A DNA stretch of 64,000 bases from Pelomonas baiyunensis (GTDB lineage: Bacteria > Pseudomonadota > Gammaproteobacteria > Burkholderiales > Burkholderiaceae_C). Made by a program: the position numbers and the translations under genes. This document shows, piece after piece, positions 33,967 through 42,059 of this stretch; the first letter of the stretch is position 1; each line of letters begins with the position of its first letter. The stretch lies in assembly GCF_043555935.1 (NCBI RefSeq), contig NZ_JBIGIB010000001.1, positions 496,001 through 560,000 of the forward strand. The letters are read 5' to 3'. Below the pieces are notes generated by a model. That model was not told the DNA's origin, did not search any database, and saw only the letters and a list, made by a program, of their open reading frames with translations.

Positions 33967-35091
33967 TCAGCATGGCACCTCGACGCACTTCAGCAACTGC
34001 GCACGAATCTCTGCAGGTTTCGCTGCCAAGTCCACGGTCGCAAAGCGGAGCGGATGACCCTGGATGACGACTGTTTCATCGACCATCGTTCCAACGGCGG
34101 GGTGCAACAACAGGCCGCTTGCCGAGTCTGCCAGTGCATCGCCACAGCCGACCTGTGACCGCAGATAGGCGTACATCTGGTAGATGTAGCCGCTGCGCAG
34201 GCTTTGCTCTCGATACCACCCTGCCGTGACGATGGAGGTGAACTTGGTGTCGATGACGATACGTCGCCCCGAGCCACCATGGTCGAGCACCACGTCGGTG
34301 CGCATGGCAGGCAAGATGTCATCAATACCTTCCGTCTTGGACGAGATTTGCCACTGCAGCGTGGCGCCGCAACGAACATGCCACCCGAGTGGACTGAGCA
34401 CCACGGCATACAAGCCGCCAACGGCGCGCTCAAACAGACGACGAACCCAAGCCTCTTCCCGGCCAGGCATCGCCAGCACGTTGCCGCCTGCGGATTCCGT
34501 GGGTAGCGCCAGGTCATAGGCAAGCTTGGCTGCTGCCACCATGAACTGGTCGTCCGCATCATGGCGTCCAAATCGATCAGCGCTCATTTGGGCGCGGGTC
34601 GGCGGCTGGCCTGCGACGCCTCGGGACCACATCGCTGGAGCAAGAGATCGGCACCGATGGGCGACAGCAGGCTTCTTGACCAGGCGGGCGACGGACTCCA
34701 ATGCAGCGCGGACGAAGCGATTCCGTGGCGTGTCGATGGTGAGCTCCGCAAAGCGGCAGGCCACCAAGCCGCGATCCAGCAACTGGCGCCGCTCAGTGGT
34801 CAGCAAATCGATACGCCCGCGAACGCGGCTGAGCCACTCTTCCCGAGATCGATAGCCCTGGCTCAGGTGACGGTGCAGCCGAGCCTCAACGGCATGGGCC
34901 AAAATTTCTGCCACCAGATCAGGCAATTCATCGGGGCTTTCTTCGACCGCCACATGGGCGGTGCCGCCAGTCCGAAACAGGTCCGACGCATACAGCATCA
35001 ACAGCCACAGGTTCCGGACTGGAATGCGCCCCACGAATCCGGGCGCGAACCCAGATTCGGCGGAAATCGGTGGCGCGATCAGACCCATCAC
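33967..35091 (-). CDS. mcrC: McrC-family restriction endonuclease subunit
   Basis: Nuclease partner of McrB; together they cut DNA carrying modified cytosine. The 374-residue protein has the McrC N-terminal part (GRIPVRNLWLLMLYASDLF, LVAEILAHAVEARLHRHLSQGYRSREEWLSRVRGRIDL) and the PD-(D/E)xK core MRTDVVLDHGGSGRRIVIDTKFTS (about 268-291) with Asp and Asp-x-Lys. The ATG at 35091 overlaps the mcrB stop (ATGATG), so McrB and McrC are translationally coupled. It is followed by a long non-coding region before jetA. Confidence 0.92.
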   Translation of the reverse strand: MMGLIAPPISAESGFAPGFVGRIPVRNLWLLMLYASDLFRTGGTAHVAVEESPDELPDLVAEILAHAVEARLHRHLSQGYRSREEWLSRVRGRIDLLTTERRQLLDRGLVACRFAELTIDTPRNRFVRAALESVARLVKKPAVAHRCRSLAPAMWSRGVAGQPPTRAQMSADRFGRHDADDQFMVAAAKLAYDLALPTESAGGNVLAMPGREEAWVRRLFERAVGGLYAVVLSPLGWHVRCGATLQWQISSKTEGIDDILPAMRTDVVLDHGGSGRRIVIDTKFTSIVTAGWYREQSLRSGYIYQMYAYLRSQVGCGDALADSASGLLLHPAVGTMVDETVVIQGHPLRFATVDLAAKPAEIRAQLLKCVEVPC

Positions 35092-37292
35092 CAGCCCTGC
35101 AGCAACCGTGCGGTGGCCTGACGCGCCTCCTCAGGGGAGTCAAACCAATACTCTTCCAGCAGGGGGCCGATTTCCGTGTCCACGACTTGCTGGAACCACC
35201 GCCGGGTACTGCCCGCATCCAGCCGATGCACGGGCGTGACATAGCTGTGACCGATTCGGAACTGCTTGCCCAAGCGTGCATCCGCTGCAATCTGCTCGTT
35301 CAGCTCGGCCATGCGTCGCTCAATGTCTGACGCCAGTGCTTCATCCACACTGCATGCTGAAACCACCCAGTTCCGCCACGCTGGGCCGAGGCGAGGCTCA
35401 AGGCCAACAAACGCAAAGCGGCGCCGCAACGCCAGATCAACCAGCGCCAACGACCGATCCGCGATGTTCATGGTGCCGATGACATGAAGGTTCTCGGGGA
35501 TGTGGACCGGCCGCCGTACGCCGTCAGCATCCGGGTAGCACAGCTCCAACGCTTCGCTGGGGGTGCGCTTGCCTGCCTCCAGCAGCGTCAGCAACTCACC
35601 GAACACCTGGGCCGGATTGCCTCGGTTGATCTCCTCGATGACGACGACGAACTTGGCTGCGGGCTCCTTTTTCGCAGCCTTGATGGCCTCCATGAAGACG
35701 CCATCGGCGAGCGTCAGCTTGCCTTCACCAGTAGGCCGCCAGCCGCGCACGAAGTCCTCGTACGAAAGATTCGGGTGGAACTGGACGGCTCTGACCTTGC
35801 TATCGTCCTTCTGCCCCATCAAGGCGAAGGCCAATCGCTTGGCCAGCCATGTCTTGCCGGTGCCGGGTGGCCCTTGCAGGATCAGATTCTTCTTGGTGCG
35901 CAGCCGGTCCAGTAGCTGCTCAAGCTCTGGCTCCGACATGAAGCAGCCGTCACGCGTGATGTCGGCAAGCGAGTAGGGAACGATGGGGGCCTGAGACTGG
36001 ACGACTTCGGCTGCAAGCTCATCACCTGAGTCATCGCCGGACATGTCCGGCGCGACTTCGTCCTCCTGAGGCGCAGGCGTCGCATCCTTGAACTGCCACG
36101 ATGCCAGCGACAACTCCGGGAAGCTGTGCACGGGGTAGTCTTCCTCCGCGAACCGCGTACGCAGGTCGTCGGCAAGTTGCAAATACGTGGCCGCATCACA
36201 TGGCGCTTGCGGCGCTGGGGTGGTGATCGGAACGCCCAGGCGCTTCTGGATGTAGTGCCGCGACTGGCTGTCCAGCGTCGGAAACTCCCAGGGGGCAGCC
36301 CAATACAAGCCAGTGGACAGATTCCACGCCACACCCCAGACCTGGGTTGCGGCGTCATAGGCCTCGATGAACTCGTCGCGGGTGCCTGGCCCGTCGTCTT
36401 CAACCAGCGTCTGCGCTGCGGCAAAGACGCGCCAAAGGGCATCAATGTCTCCCGCCCCGCGCTTGTCCGCGTAGCGGAAGAACCAGGAGCGCTGGTTGTT
36501 GAGCACGGGGATGCCTTCGAACGTCGCGGGCACAGACACGGTGACGCCGAGCAGCTTCGCCAGCTCTGCCGCAATCAGCTTGCGGTTGGCGTCCGTCATG
36601 CCCCGGTTGAACGTGCCCATCACCGTAAACGGGCAGATGTCCTGCAGCGGGCCGCTGCTTCCATCTGGGAATTTGTCCTGCAGATAGCCCAGGCCCTGCA
36701 CACGCTGAGCAATCTGGTGGATGCCTTGAATGAGCGGCACTCGGTTGCTTGCGTAGGCCAGCAGCTTCTCGGCGACGGCCTTGTAGAAGTCCGCCCACTG
36801 GAACAGCGTGCCGAAGCGGTCCTTCCAGTACGGCGCGTTGCGGAATCGCTCGATGTCTTGGGGCTTGCCGTTGAATGCAAACTCGATCAGCGCATCCGCA
36901 TTCCATTCGCCAGGCACAACGCGCCAGATGGTGGGGCGGTAGGTGTAGAAGTACCACTCGCGCACGCCATCAGGGGGCTGCCATTGCACTTTGACGCGCT
37001 CGCCGTCCTGTGGGTTCTCGGTGATGACGCCGATGGCCTTGATGCCCATGACGGACACCGTCTGCTGACGGTTGTCGAAAGGCAGACCGTGCTTGCGCAC
37101 ATACGCGGCCTTGATGGCAATGCGCTCACCAGGCCGCATGGAGCGAACCAGCGCCTGCTCCTTCTGGCTGGGGCTGCTGATCTCCCAGATGCCTTCTTCG
37201 AGGAAGCGGGCGCTCTGGTCATCGGTGTGACCGAAGCTGGCTCCGACGAACCACGTTGTACTAGAAGATTGGTTGCTGGTCTGTTCTGTCAT
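35088..37292 (-). CDS. mcrB: McrB-family GTPase with PUA/EVE-like N-terminus
   Basis: AAA+ motor of an McrBC-type modification-dependent system, 734 residues. Residues about 14-130 (TTWFVGASFGHTDDQSARFLEEGIWE... RIAIKAAYV... GIKAIGVITEN... VKVQW) look like an EVE/PUA-type modified-base reader. A linker region follows, and the motor is at the C-terminus: Walker A LQGPPGTGKTWLAKRLA (about 465-481), Walker B VVVIEEINRGN and the McrB signature TMNIADRS. ATG 37292 has GGGAGA just upstream; a start ten codons earlier has none. The N-terminal domain should decide which base is recognised. Confidence 0.9.
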   Translation of the reverse strand: MTEQTSNQSSSTTWFVGASFGHTDDQSARFLEEGIWEISSPSQKEQALVRSMRPGERIAIKAAYVRKHGLPFDNRQQTVSVMGIKAIGVITENPQDGERVKVQWQPPDGVREWYFYTYRPTIWRVVPGEWNADALIEFAFNGKPQDIERFRNAPYWKDRFGTLFQWADFYKAVAEKLLAYASNRVPLIQGIHQIAQRVQGLGYLQDKFPDGSSGPLQDICPFTVMGTFNRGMTDANRKLIAAELAKLLGVTVSVPATFEGIPVLNNQRSWFFRYADKRGAGDIDALWRVFAAAQTLVEDDGPGTRDEFIEAYDAATQVWGVAWNLSTGLYWAAPWEFPTLDSQSRHYIQKRLGVPITTPAPQAPCDAATYLQLADDLRTRFAEEDYPVHSFPELSLASWQFKDATPAPQEDEVAPDMSGDDSGDELAAEVVQSQAPIVPYSLADITRDGCFMSEPELEQLLDRLRTKKNLILQGPPGTGKTWLAKRLAFALMGQKDDSKVRAVQFHPNLSYEDFVRGWRPTGEGKLTLADGVFMEAIKAAKKEPAAKFVVVIEEINRGNPAQVFGELLTLLEAGKRTPSEALELCYPDADGVRRPVHIPENLHVIGTMNIADRSLALVDLALRRRFAFVGLEPRLGPAWRNWVVSACSVDEALASDIERRMAELNEQIAADARLGKQFRIGHSYVTPVHRLDAGSTRRWFQQVVDTEIGPLLEEYWFDSPEEARQATARLLQGW

Positions 37293-37423
37293 TTTTCTCC
37301 CTTCGTCATCCCGATGCGTCAAAGCAATTGCTTGGACGATTGCGATGCCGATTCACGGCGCCGCCGCATCACGGCCTGTATTGACCCTGCGCTGTCGTCC
37401 CCTCACAATCGCATGCAACACGG

Positions 37424-37467
37424 CCCCTCTCGGTGTTCTCGCTTTCGAGCGAGTACACCGAGAGGGG
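37424..37467 (+). terminator. Strong UUCG-capped hairpin, plus-strand terminator orientation
   Basis: A 13-bp perfect stem (CCCCTCTCGGTGT / ACACCGAGAGGGG), one T-T mismatch and six more pairs (CTCGCT / AGCGAG) enclose a TTCG tetraloop. On the plus strand it is followed by TTCTTTATTT, on the minus strand by no T-run. It therefore looks like an intrinsic terminator for rightward transcription, yet all annotated genes here (res to the right, mcrB to the left) read leftward. It may also block or slow leftward read-through from res to mcrB. Confidence 0.75.
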
Positions 37468-37509
37468 TTCTTTATTTCGCGGCGCCTGCTGATTGGTTCT
37501 GCGTCTCCC

Positions 37510-40242
37510 TCAAGCCTTCAGCTCGAACCGCAGGAAGGCGGTCAGCCGGTCCGACTCCTTGATTTCATCGTGCGGCACCATCAGGTAGCGCCACGGTTTG
37601 CTGCCTACCGTGGCCGCGTGAGCTGACGCGTGCGAGCACCAGCGAACAGCAGCGGCGGCCTTTGACTTCACCTCGTCCGAGCTCAGGTCGTCCCGCTTCT
37701 TGGTCTCCACCATGAGGATCATCGAGTCGGTCTCCGCCACGAAGTCGGGGATGTATTCCGGCTGCTCACTGCCCAGCTTGTAGTAAATCTGGAACTGCCC
37801 TTTGGCGGGCTTGAACCACTTCAAAGCATCGCGTTCCAGGATGACCGCGAAGCGCCGCTCAGTGTCCGAGTCAAACTTTTGCAGTGGGTAGAGGCAGCGC
37901 GAGAAACCGCCGAACAACATCTGCTTGATCTTGCTCAGCTCGGTCACCGTTTCACGGTAGTTGTGAGCCGTCTGCCCGGCGACCACCGTGTAGTTGCACG
38001 GTTTGAGTTCCGTGAAACCTCGGCTGACCTGCACTTCGTAGTCAGTGGCTTCCTCCCAGAAGTGGGCCATCATTTCGGCCCGGATCAGGCGGGCGAGTTC
38101 TGCGCCATAGGTGTCGAACACTTCATGCAGCTCGTTATCCGAATAGTTCTGTGCCTGGTAATGAGCCACGGCCTGACCGGCCAAGTCGTAGAGCAAGTCG
38201 GCCTGCGTGAAGTAGTCGATGTCGTCGTAGTCGATCAGCTTCTTGACGATGTAATCCTCGAAGCGCTGCTCCCTGATGCCCGCTTCACGGCTCATGGTGA
38301 ACTGATGGTTCGTGCGCAGCTCTTGGCCGACGATCTCCCGTTGACCCGGCTGAAAGTTGGGCAGTGAGCCCAGCTTGAACGAGTGGAAGCCGGTGGTGAC
38401 CTCCCCGGTGGGCACCACTGCTATTCGCGGAATGTCGATGGTTTGCTGCACCACGATTTCCGTGGTCTTGGACACGACGGCCGACAGATCAAGAGCCGGT
38501 GCGGCCTCGTCTACTTCGGCCAGCAACTCCCCCTGGGCAGGCTTCAGTCGCTCGGTGACTTCAGCCAGGATGGCCGATTGCACCTCCGGGGTGAGCAGTG
38601 CGCTGCTCGTCGGCACGAGGTCACGCTTCACCTCATACTTGCCGATCACATCCATCACCACGCGAGCGGCTTGGCGCTCGCGCTCCGTGGTGAACACGGG
38701 CGTAGGCGCGGCAGCCGGTGCCGCCCCCGCGCTGACAGCACTGGCAGCCACGGGCGGGGGCTCTGCAAGACCCAGCCGCGCCATGGCGCCTGAGCTGACT
38801 TGCACGCTCACCTTCTTGTCGTCAGCGCTTGGTGCCTCCAGGATCACCTGCTTCAGGCGGATCGGCGAGTCTCCTCGATTCGCCTCGTCGATGATCTCTT
38901 GGAACTTGTCGTGGGCCACGATGTTCAAGCGGTCCACCGCAGCAACCCCGGTGCGCTTGCCATAGGGCAGGCGCAAGCCGCGACCGATGGATTGCTCAAT
39001 CAGCGTGCGCGCGTTGGCAGCTCGCAGGGGCACGATGGTGTAGAGGTTCGTCACGTCCCAGCCCTCTTTGAGCATGTTGACGTGAATGACGATCTCGGTG
39101 GGTTCGTCCACGCTCTCCACCGCCAGAAGCTTGGAGATCATCTCCTCCTCTTCGGCCCCCGTGCGGCTGGAGTCCACCTGGATCACCTTGTCCGCATAGC
39201 GCCCTTCGTAGAAGGCCGATGACTCAATCAGCGTCTTCAGCTGCGAGGCATGCGTGGTGTCCCGCGCGATCACGAGCATGAAGGGCTTGACCACCTTCAC
39301 GCCGTTCTCTCGGGCATAGGTCAGCAGCTCGACTTTGGTGGTCTCGTGCAGGCGAACACCGTCCTCCAGCTTGATCTTCTCGATCTCTTCCGCCGAGTGC
39401 GCCTTGGCGTCGAAATTGCGCTGAGTCACGGCTGCAGGCTCTTTGACGAAGCCGTCTTCCATCGCCCGCGCCAGTGGGTAGTCCATCACCACGTTCTTGA
39501 AGGGTACAGGGCCTCGCGTGGATTCCACGAACGGGGTGGCCGTCACCTCAAGTCCAAACAGGGGCTTCAGTTCGTTGATGGACCGCACGCCCGCACTGGC
39601 CCGGTAGCGGTGCGACTCGTCCATCAACAGCACCAGGTCGTCCAGGCTGGCCAGATGGTTGAAGTAGCTGTCTCCAAGCACCTCTCGCATGCGCTTGATG
39701 CGTGGCTCCTTGCCGCCACGCACCTCCGAGTTGATCTTGGAGATGTTGAAGATGTTGATGCGCACGTCGTGGGCAAAGCCCATCGTCTGGTCTTGAACCA
39801 CCGCACCGGTCTGGTCGTAGTTGTCGCCCGTGATGATCAAGGGCGGCTGCTGCGCAAACTCCGCGATCCCCTTGAAGACGTACTTGGGCGTGTTGCGTGT
39901 GAAGTCCGCAATCAGCTTGTTGTAGATCGTCAGGTTGGGTGCCAGCACAAAGAAGTTGTTGATGCCATGCGCCAGGTGCAAGTAGGCAATGAACGCGCCC
40001 ATCAGCCGCGTCTTGCCCACGCCTGTAGCCAGCGAGAAGCACAGCGAGGGGAAGTCGCGTTCAAAGTCTTCCAGCGTTGGGAACTCTGCCTTCAGCGTGG
40101 CAAGGATGGCCGCGACGTCTTGATCATGGCCCAGCAGCTCCGGCGCGGCCTCGATGGCGCGCACGAGCTTCGCAAGGGATTCCGCTTGCGGCGGGCGCAG
40201 AGACAGTCGGCCGGTGACGGCGTTCTGGACGCGTGCATTCAT
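37510..40242 (-). CDS. res: Type III restriction enzyme Res subunit
   Basis: Helicase-nuclease of a type III restriction-modification system, 910 residues. Superfamily 2 motifs: motif I CFSLATGVGKTRLMGAF (about residues 69-85), motif II LLMDESHRYRA, motif III GLEVTATPF, motif VI EQSIGRGLRLPYGKR. The C-terminal nuclease is PDFVAETDSMILMVETKKRDD (PD...E-x-K). It needs Mod to recognise the site and cuts after ATP-driven sliding between head-to-head sites. ATG at 40242 overlaps the mod stop (ATGA). A long proline-alanine linker (about residues 505-530) separates helicase and C-terminal parts. Last gene of the seven-gene array. Confidence 0.93.
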   Translation of the reverse strand: MNARVQNAVTGRLSLRPPQAESLAKLVRAIEAAPELLGHDQDVAAILATLKAEFPTLEDFERDFPSLCFSLATGVGKTRLMGAFIAYLHLAHGINNFFVLAPNLTIYNKLIADFTRNTPKYVFKGIAEFAQQPPLIITGDNYDQTGAVVQDQTMGFAHDVRINIFNISKINSEVRGGKEPRIKRMREVLGDSYFNHLASLDDLVLLMDESHRYRASAGVRSINELKPLFGLEVTATPFVESTRGPVPFKNVVMDYPLARAMEDGFVKEPAAVTQRNFDAKAHSAEEIEKIKLEDGVRLHETTKVELLTYARENGVKVVKPFMLVIARDTTHASQLKTLIESSAFYEGRYADKVIQVDSSRTGAEEEEMISKLLAVESVDEPTEIVIHVNMLKEGWDVTNLYTIVPLRAANARTLIEQSIGRGLRLPYGKRTGVAAVDRLNIVAHDKFQEIIDEANRGDSPIRLKQVILEAPSADDKKVSVQVSSGAMARLGLAEPPPVAASAVSAGAAPAAAPTPVFTTERERQAARVVMDVIGKYEVKRDLVPTSSALLTPEVQSAILAEVTERLKPAQGELLAEVDEAAPALDLSAVVSKTTEIVVQQTIDIPRIAVVPTGEVTTGFHSFKLGSLPNFQPGQREIVGQELRTNHQFTMSREAGIREQRFEDYIVKKLIDYDDIDYFTQADLLYDLAGQAVAHYQAQNYSDNELHEVFDTYGAELARLIRAEMMAHFWEEATDYEVQVSRGFTELKPCNYTVVAGQTAHNYRETVTELSKIKQMLFGGFSRCLYPLQKFDSDTERRFAVILERDALKWFKPAKGQFQIYYKLGSEQPEYIPDFVAETDSMILMVETKKRDDLSSDEVKSKAAAAVRWCSHASAHAATVGSKPWRYLMVPHDEIKESDRLTAFLRFELKA

Positions 40243-42047
40243 TCTTCGTTCTCCCCGAACAGACCGCCTTGCCCCGCATTCGTGGCGGCGGATTTCTTGG
40301 TTTTGCGTGTGGCAGCGCCGGTTGCAGGCCCGTGCTCTTCGGCAGGCTCTGTCGTCTCGGCAATTGGCAGATTGGCGACGTTGAGGCTGTAGTCGTCGTG
40401 GCCCCACTCACAGCGGGCCAGCACCATCTTCGGAATCTTCTTCAGCGTCAGGTTTGGCCAGCGCTCGGATGCCTTGGCTGCGCTTACACCATGGAAGGCC
40501 GCGCAGCAGACGAGCAGGCTCTGGTCGCTGCCCACTTCATCCGATAGCGCCTGAAGTTGATCTGCAGACAGGTTCTGGGTGGTGACGTAGATGAAGTCGC
40601 GTTCGCTGGAATGCCCATGCCGCCACCACTGCACTTCTGATGGGGCATAGGTGAACCCCTCCAGCTTGGCGAGCGCTTCCGCCAATTGCGTTGCGTTGTA
40701 CTCGGGGTTGATGACTGGAATACCCCAGCGGTCGTTGACGATCAGGCTGGGGGCGAGCCTGTAGTAGCGGAAGCCGCCGCCGCCTTGCCACCCGACCGCC
40801 TTTGAGATGCCGCCCAAGTCTTCGCCGTTGACTACGGCTTTCAGCCGGGGGATGACGTGGGTATGGCAATGCTCACCAAGTTCAACCATGATCCAGCGAC
40901 GCCCCATCTTGTGGGCTACAGCACCGGTGGTTCCAGAGCCGGCGAACGAATCGAGAACGATGTCCCCAGGCTTTGTCGCAAGGTCAAAGCACCGCTTGAT
41001 GAGCGCTTCAGGCTTTTTTCCCTTCGGGAAATCGACGCTACCTTCGTTGTGTAGATTGTTAGAGAGGATGTCATCCCACAAACTGGTGAGCGGCTCGCCA
41101 GCAACATATTCGCCATCAATCAGCTTTAGCTTGTCAGAGTAGAAAAGAATTCTCTGCCCGCCGATGAAGTACATGTCGGAATACCCGGCTCGCCCAAGTT
41201 TCATTACGACTGATGGGTTCGCGCGAGATGTATCAATCATTTCGCGAGCTGCGCTACTCACCGCAGAGTAGTCTGGTCGGGCGAGCTGGATTACCCTCCC
41301 AGCATTTTTCAGAACAAAAGCTGATATTTGCTCTTCGTACTCGTCACCCAAGGCTTTTTTTAGCCCTCGCTCTGGCAGGCCGAGACTGTCTGCAAAAGCG
41401 CTGGCTAATGTGGAAAAGCGCCAATTTTCAAACGGATCATCATAATTTTCAATGTACTGACCATATCGCTTGTCGCGTTCCGCCCGAGCTGTGAAAACAC
41501 GATTTGGAGCCCACGCCGACTTGTTCTTGGCGTAAATGAGGATGAAGTTGGTAGTGCTGACGACACCAGGGTTGATAGATTTGTGCCCGGTCGCAGATCC
41601 CTGTTTGAACGATACGACCGACACCCTGTTGGCCCGTCCAAAGACTTCGTCCAGCAAAACAATCAGGTAGCCAAGTTCGTTATCGTCTATGTGGACGAAC
41701 AGCGTGCCGTCATCGGACATTAAGCGGCGGATCGCTTCGGCGCGATCTCGGATCAATCCCAGCCAAATCGAATGCTCATAGCCGTCATCGTAGTGTTCAA
41801 AGGCTTGCTGAGTATTGAACGGCGGGTCGATGTAGACGCACTTAACCTTCCCCGAAAACTCTTGTTCCAGCGCCTTCAATGCCAGCAGGTTGTCGCCGAA
41901 GATCAATCGGTTGTCGAAGATGTCGCTCTCGGTCACGCGAAGCTTGGCGTGATAGGACTTCTCCGGGTCTTCGAGCAGGATGCGCGGCTCCAGCTTGGGG
42001 CGCTTTTCCTTCCCGATCCAGGTGAGTTCTAGTTTTTGTTTGCTCAT
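40239..42047 (-). CDS. mod: Type III DNA methyltransferase Mod subunit
   Basis: Adenine-N6 methyltransferase and specificity subunit of the type III system, 602 residues. The beta-class order is clear: catalytic IDPPFNTQ (DPPF, 74-77) precedes the SAM-binding VLDSFAGSGTTGAVA (365-379). The part between, about residues 140-330, is the target-recognition domain, and its DNA (about 41057-41630) is visibly poorer in G+C than either side. N-terminal GDNLLALKAL and the C-terminal basic stretch are usual for Mod. It lies 12 bases after the GHKL gene and is coupled to res. Confidence 0.93.
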   Translation of the reverse strand: MSKQKLELTWIGKEKRPKLEPRILLEDPEKSYHAKLRVTESDIFDNRLIFGDNLLALKALEQEFSGKVKCVYIDPPFNTQQAFEHYDDGYEHSIWLGLIRDRAEAIRRLMSDDGTLFVHIDDNELGYLIVLLDEVFGRANRVSVVSFKQGSATGHKSINPGVVSTTNFILIYAKNKSAWAPNRVFTARAERDKRYGQYIENYDDPFENWRFSTLASAFADSLGLPERGLKKALGDEYEEQISAFVLKNAGRVIQLARPDYSAVSSAAREMIDTSRANPSVVMKLGRAGYSDMYFIGGQRILFYSDKLKLIDGEYVAGEPLTSLWDDILSNNLHNEGSVDFPKGKKPEALIKRCFDLATKPGDIVLDSFAGSGTTGAVAHKMGRRWIMVELGEHCHTHVIPRLKAVVNGEDLGGISKAVGWQGGGGFRYYRLAPSLIVNDRWGIPVINPEYNATQLAEALAKLEGFTYAPSEVQWWRHGHSSERDFIYVTTQNLSADQLQALSDEVGSDQSLLVCCAAFHGVSAAKASERWPNLTLKKIPKMVLARCEWGHDDYSLNVANLPIAETTEPAEEHGPATGAATRKTKKSAATNAGQGGLFGENEE

Positions 42048-42059
42048 GGTGGTGTCACC

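Noticed and set aside
33516..34067. Open frame of 183 codons on the plus strand upstream of mcrC's end
   Set aside because: Its translation has no family-like pattern and it runs into the mcrC coding region on the other strand; the repeats in the gap explain the region better.
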